From assembly GCA_050247895.1 (NCBI GenBank), contig JBFWTJ010000169.1:1-8544 (forward strand): DNA of 8,544 nt, written 5' to 3'. The DNA is from CAVPEW01 sp050247895 (GTDB lineage: Bacteria > Actinomycetota > Acidimicrobiia > Acidimicrobiales > VFJN01). Below are positions 5,544 through 8,544 of the stretch, piece by piece (the stretch's first letter is position 1; the number at the start of each line of letters is the position of its first letter). Below the pieces are notes generated by a model. It worked only from the letters and a program-made list of their open reading frames with translations. It did no database searches and was not told the DNA's origin. A program made the translations under genes and the position numbers.

Positions 5544-6254
5544 GTGGACGGCAAGCGTCTCTACCTCATGGGCGGGTTCGAGCTGCGCGACCGCGATGGC
5601 ACGCTGGTCGACCTGCCGGCTGCGTCGCAACGGGTGCTGGCCTTCCTGGCGCTCCAGGAGCGCCAGGTCAGCCGGAGCATCCTGGCCGGCACCCTGTGGC
5701 CCGAGACCAACGAGTCGCGGGCCGGGGCCAACCTGCGCAGCGCGCTGTGGCGGCTCCGCCAACCGGGCACCGAGCTCGTCCGCACGACCTCGACGCACCT
5801 GTCGCTCGAGGCCGACGTGTGGGTCGACGTGCGCGAGAGCGCGCTGGCCGCGCGGGCCCTCATCGAGGGCTCGGGCGACGGGGCGGCGACGCCCGACCAC
5901 CGCCAGTTCGGCGGCGAGCTGCTGCCCGACCTGTGGGACGCCTGGCTGGTCGTCGAGCGGGAACGCCTGCGCCAGCTCCACCTGCACGCCCTCGAGCAGC
6001 TCAGCGAGGTCCTCGCCGGGCGGGGTCGCCACGCCCAGTCGGTGCTGGCCGCCATGGCCGCGGTCGAGATGGACCCGCTGCGCGAGTCGGCCAACCGGGT
6101 GCTGATCCAGGCCTACCTGGCCGAGGGCAACCGGGTGGAGGCCATCCGCCGGTTCGACGCGTACCGGACGATCCTGCACGACGAGCTCCGCCTCCTGCCG
6201 TCGGCCGAGCTGATCCGCCTCGTCGGCGTCGACGCGCCGGTGATGCCGGGGTGA
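5544..6254 (+). CDS. SARP/AfsR-type transcriptional regulator with BTAD domain
   Basis: A 236-aa DNA-binding regulator of the Streptomyces antibiotic regulatory protein type in its minimal form: winged-helix domain plus bacterial transcriptional activation domain, with no C-terminal ATPase or TPR extension. The N-terminal domain has LYLMGGFELRDRDG (6-19), LPAASQRVLAFLAL (24-37) and the characteristic LAGTLWPETNESRAGANLR (47-65) ahead of the recognition helix SALWRLRQ (66-73). The BTAD (about 95-228) shows GGELLPDLWDAWL (123-135), then helical repeats with VEMDPLRESANRVLIQAYL (174-192) and EAIRRFDAYRTILHDEL (199-215). Family members usually activate nearby genes. Its divergent placement makes the caspase-CHAT operon and its own gene the likeliest targets; this is inference. 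A hairpin separates it from the next small gene. Confidence 0.92.
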   Translation: MDGKRLYLMGGFELRDRDGTLVDLPAASQRVLAFLALQERQVSRSILAGTLWPETNESRAGANLRSALWRLRQPGTELVRTTSTHLSLEADVWVDVRESALAARALIEGSGDGAATPDHRQFGGELLPDLWDAWLVVERERLRQLHLHALEQLSEVLAGRGRHAQSVLAAMAAVEMDPLRESANRVLIQAYLAEGNRVEAIRRFDAYRTILHDELRLLPSAELIRLVGVDAPVMPG

Positions 6255-6261
6255 CGTCGCC

Positions 6262-6278
6262 GCCGTCATCGTGACGGC
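6262..6278 (+). terminator. 7-bp hairpin between the SARP stop and the next start codon
   Basis: GCCGTCA (6262-6268) and TGACGGC (6272-6278) are perfect complements around TCG. The stem starts 7 nt after the SARP stop and ends directly against ATG 6279. It could be a partial terminator or a structure that limits initiation of the small downstream gene; no T tract follows. Confidence 0.4.
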
Positions 6279-6509
6279 ATGCCCGGGGGAGAGGCCGGTT
6301 CGGGAGGCCACGAGGTCGAGCGCACCGCGGTCTGGCACGTGACGGCCACCGCGGGGGGTCCCGGCGAGCCGGTGCGGTTCCGCATCGAGGCCACCCTCGA
6401 CGTGGGGAGCGGCCACCGGGCCGCGTCGGGGTCCGACGACCCCGAGGCCGTCCTGGCCTCGCTGCGGGTCTGGCTGGCCCGGGTCGCCGAACGCCGGCGC
6501 ACCGCCTGA
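6279..6509 (+). CDS. Small hypothetical protein (76 aa)
   Basis: I do not recognise this family. The frame has the codon bias of its neighbours and a sensible fold pattern. After a Gly-rich start (1-12), residues 13-24 and 31-42 (PVRFRIEATLDV) read as two beta strands. GHRAASGSDDPE (45-56) forms a polar link, and residues 57-73 (AVLASLRVWLARVAERR) form an amphipathic basic helix. There are no cysteines, membrane segments or signal peptide. It lies 24 nt after the SARP gene on the same strand, so it is probably co-transcribed and may be an accessory or partner of the regulator or of the divergent proteases; this is inference. No good ribosome-binding site precedes ATG 6279, and a hairpin abuts it, so the true start could be internal. 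Confidence 0.6.
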   Translation: MPGGEAGSGGHEVERTAVWHVTATAGGPGEPVRFRIEATLDVGSGHRAASGSDDPEAVLASLRVWLARVAERRRTA

Positions 6510-6512
6510 CGG

Positions 6513-6554
6513 GCCGCGGCCGTCGCCGGCGGGCGCGCAGACCCCGGCCGCGGC
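6513..6554. terminator. GC-rich 10-bp hairpin in the convergent gap
   Basis: GCCGCGGCCG (6513-6522) pairs perfectly with CGGCCGCGGC (6545-6554) across a 22-nt loop. It lies between the stops of the small protein (+) and the PASTA protein (-), so it could terminate both transcripts. There is no T tract, and GC-only stems are easily formed here. Confidence 0.4.
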
Positions 6555-6589
6555 GGCGGGGCGGCGAGGGGGCCGAGGGGTGGGACGGC

Positions 6590-8544
6590 TCACGAGTCGG
6601 GCCGCACGATCCGGCCGAGGTCGAGGCGGCCGACGTCGATGCGGGTGAAGGGCTCGGGATCCGGTTCCCGCCGGATCGGGATGATCCACTCGGGCTCGAC
6701 GACGAGCCGGCCGGGGTCGACGAAGATCGAGCCGCTCGACACGTGGAGCCACACCTGGGTGCCGGGGGTGATGACCGAGCCGGCCGCCGGGTCGGTCCGG
6801 GTGACGAGCCCCTCGGCGAAGGACCGTGAGGTCTCGGCCACCGTCCCCACGACCTCGATGCCGTCCTGGGCCAGGACGCGCATGGCCAGCCGCTGGTCCG
6901 AGCCGCTGACGTCGCGGAGCTGGACGCCGAGCGTGAGGCGCACCCGCGTCTCGGGCGACACGACCGCGCCCTCGGCCGGGGACTGGTCGACCACGGCGCG
7001 GACCAGCGCGCCGCCCGGGTCGTGGGGGGCGAAGAGGTCCTCGATCGCCACGTCGGACAGCCCGACCGAGCGCAGGACCTCGCGGGCTCGTCCCTCGGAC
7101 AGCCCGAGCACCGAGGGCACCCGGATCATCGCCGCGGCCGGCCGGAGCAGCACCCGGCGGAACTTGGGCACCGAGGTGCCCGCCGGCGGGTCGGTGGCCG
7201 CGATGTTGCCCGCCGGCACCGAGCTGCTCGGCAGCGGGGCACCGATCTCGGGGGTGAGCTGGGCCGCGGTGAGTGCCTTGGTGGCCTCGGCCGGCGTGCG
7301 GCCCACGACGTCGGGCACCGTGACGTTCTGGGCGGCGCGGAGCCACAGCGACACGGTGGAGCCGCGGGGCGCCCGCTCGCCCGCGGCCGGTTGCTGGCGC
7401 CGGACCGCGCCCTCGGCGATCGTCGGGGGGTCGTTCGGGCCCGGCTCGCTGGCCTGGACCCGTCCGGCCAGCCCCTGGCGGGCCAGCGCGTCGACCGCAG
7501 CCTGGGGGAGCAGGCCGACCAGGTCCGGGACCTCGACCCGGGCCGGCACGGCGACCCCGATGCGCACCCGCCGGTCGGCGGGCACGGCCGCGCCCTTCAC
7601 GGGATCCTGGCTGACCACGATCCCGGCCGGGCCGGTCGACTCGACCTCGCCCTCGACCGCGGTCAGGCCCGCGTCCTCCAGGCGCCGGACGGCGTCGTCG
7701 CGCGACGCGCCGACCAGCCCGGGCACGCCGTCGACGACCACGATCGACACCTCGGTCCCCACCGCGACCAGGCTGTCGGGCTCCGGGTCCTGGCCCACGA
7801 TCCGGCCCGGCTCGCCCTCGCCGACGACCAGCTCGATCGGTCCCAGGTCGAGGGACCGGGCCGCGAGCGCCTCCTGAGCCGCCGGGCTGTCGAACCCGCC
7901 CAGGTGCGGGACGCGCACCTGGGACGCGGCGGCGACCACGATGTCGACCCGCAGGCCCGCGGGCAGGACCCGTCCGGGCGCGGGCTCCTGGCCGACGACG
8001 GTGCCGGGCGCCTCCTCGCCGGCGCGGGTCGTGACCCGGCCCAGGCGCAGCCCCGCGCCGCCGAGCACGGCCAGCGCGGCGGGCTGGTCGAGGCCGGCCA
8101 GGTCGGGCACGGGGATCGACTCGCCGACCGACACGTCGAGCTCGACGACGCCGTGGAGCGGGACGCGCTCGCCGGCCGTGGGCCGCTGGGCCACCACCCG
8201 GCCGACCTCGGCCACGTCGTCGAGCGGGGTCACCGTGCCCACCGACAGCCCCGGCGGCCCGTCGCGGTCGAGCGCGGCCATGACCGCCCGCCCGGCCGCG
8301 TCGACCAGCCGGGCCGCCTCGTCCACGTCGAGGCCGGTCACCTCGGGCACCTCGACCCACGCCGGGACGGCGACGGTCAGCTCGAGCTCGACGTCGAGCG
8401 GCGCGGTCGTGTCGGGGGCCGGTCGCTGGAACACGACCGTGCCCCGGGTCGCCCCCGAGACCCGCTCCGTCCAGGCGATCTCGTCGCCGAACCCGGCCCG
8501 GCGCAGCTCGACCTCGGCCCCGAAGGGGGTGCGGCCCAGCACAG
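6590..8544 (-). CDS. PASTA-repeat protein, C-terminal part (5' end outside window)
   Basis: The frame is open to the right edge; the first 650 codons seen contain a tandem array of PASTA-like domains and no kinase. PASTA domains bind muropeptides or beta-lactams in some PknB-type kinases and penicillin-binding proteins. Numbering from the GTG at 8542, units begin near residues 62 (VEVPEVTGL), 143 (IPVPDLAGL), 208 (QVRVPHLGGF), 271 (DGVPGLVGAS), 335 (RVEVPDLVGL), 406 (NVTVPDVVGR), 472 (MIRVPSVLGL) and 542 (degenerate), after a partial unit at 1-61. Most end in the usual Q-x-P-x-x-G turn, such as QEPAPG (185-190), QDPVKG (312-317), QSPAEG (520-525) and TDPAAG (583-588). A proline- and charge-rich tail (605-650) closes the protein. 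No membrane helix is visible; an anchor or kinase domain may lie upstream. It could equally be a secreted or cytosolic PASTA protein. Confidence 0.85.
   Translation of the reverse strand, partial: VLGRTPFGAEVELRRAGFGDEIAWTERVSGATRGTVVFQRPAPDTTAPLDVELELTVAVPAWVEVPEVTGLDVDEAARLVDAAGRAVMAALDRDGPPGLSVGTVTPLDDVAEVGRVVAQRPTAGERVPLHGVVELDVSVGESIPVPDLAGLDQPAALAVLGGAGLRLGRVTTRAGEEAPGTVVGQEPAPGRVLPAGLRVDIVVAAASQVRVPHLGGFDSPAAQEALAARSLDLGPIELVVGEGEPGRIVGQDPEPDSLVAVGTEVSIVVVDGVPGLVGASRDDAVRRLEDAGLTAVEGEVESTGPAGIVVSQDPVKGAAVPADRRVRIGVAVPARVEVPDLVGLLPQAAVDALARQGLAGRVQASEPGPNDPPTIAEGAVRRQQPAAGERAPRGSTVSLWLRAAQNVTVPDVVGRTPAEATKALTAAQLTPEIGAPLPSSSVPAGNIAATDPPAGTSVPKFRRVLLRPAAAMIRVPSVLGLSEGRAREVLRSVGLSDVAIEDLFAPHDPGGALVRAVVDQSPAEGAVVSPETRVRLTLGVQLRDVSGSDQRLAMRVLAQDGIEVVGTVAETSRSFAEGLVTRTDPAAGSVITPGTQVWLHVSSGSIFVDPGRLVVEPEWIIPIRREPDPEPFTRIDVGRLDLGRIVRPDS

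Noticed and set aside
5415..8360. 981-codon minus-strand open frame
   Set aside because: Runs antisense to the SARP gene and out of frame across the PASTA gene; composition is typical of a GC-rich shadow.
6590..8544. DNA-level tandem repeats in the PASTA gene
   Set aside because: The repeats are visible only at the protein-fold level; the nucleotide sequence of the units is too diverged to annotate as DNA repeats.

Overview
The window is GC-rich DNA with strong G/C bias at third codon positions, GTG starts and short intergenic gaps. The gene families (a SARP/BTAD regulator, a PASTA-repeat protein, an MFS_3-type exporter, an MtfA-like peptidase) fit a high-GC actinobacterium. A deep lineage such as Acidimicrobiia is possible, but that is inference. 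No tRNA, rRNA, insertion sequence or CRISPR array was recognised.

Layout: (1) 3-1247 (+), an MFS exporter cut by the left edge. It converges on and overlaps (2) 1187-1960 (-), an MtfA-family zinc peptidase with an intact HEMAH site. (3) 2017-2997 (+), divergent from mtfA, is a protein whose C-terminal third looks like a diadenylate cyclase (DAC/DisA_N) domain with a variant RHT motif. (4) 2998-3448 has no convincing gene but contains several hairpins, a promoter-like site and a G9 tract. (5) 3449-4618 (-) is a CHAT-domain protease and 4615-5418 (-) a metacaspase-like C14 protease. They overlap at a GTGA stop/start junction and form a two-gene operon. (6) 5419-5543 is a compact divergent promoter region with several inverted repeats. 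(7) 5544-6254 (+) is a small SARP/BTAD transcriptional regulator, followed 24 nt later by (8) a 76-aa protein of unknown function, 6279-6509 (+). (9) 6590-8544 (-) is the C-terminal part of a PASTA-repeat protein that runs off the right edge. A GC-rich hairpin lies in the convergent gap before it.

The centrepiece is the caspase-CHAT pair. Two different caspase-fold proteases, each with a visible His/Cys dyad, are translated as a coupled unit and transcribed divergently from a SARP/BTAD regulator. The simplest reading is a regulated proteolytic (possibly suicidal or defence) module in which one protease acts on or with the other under control of the divergent regulator. The families are read directly from motifs. 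The system-level function is inference. The nearby DAC-like and PASTA proteins suggest nucleotide-second-messenger and cell-envelope functions, but nothing in the sequence ties them to the protease pair.
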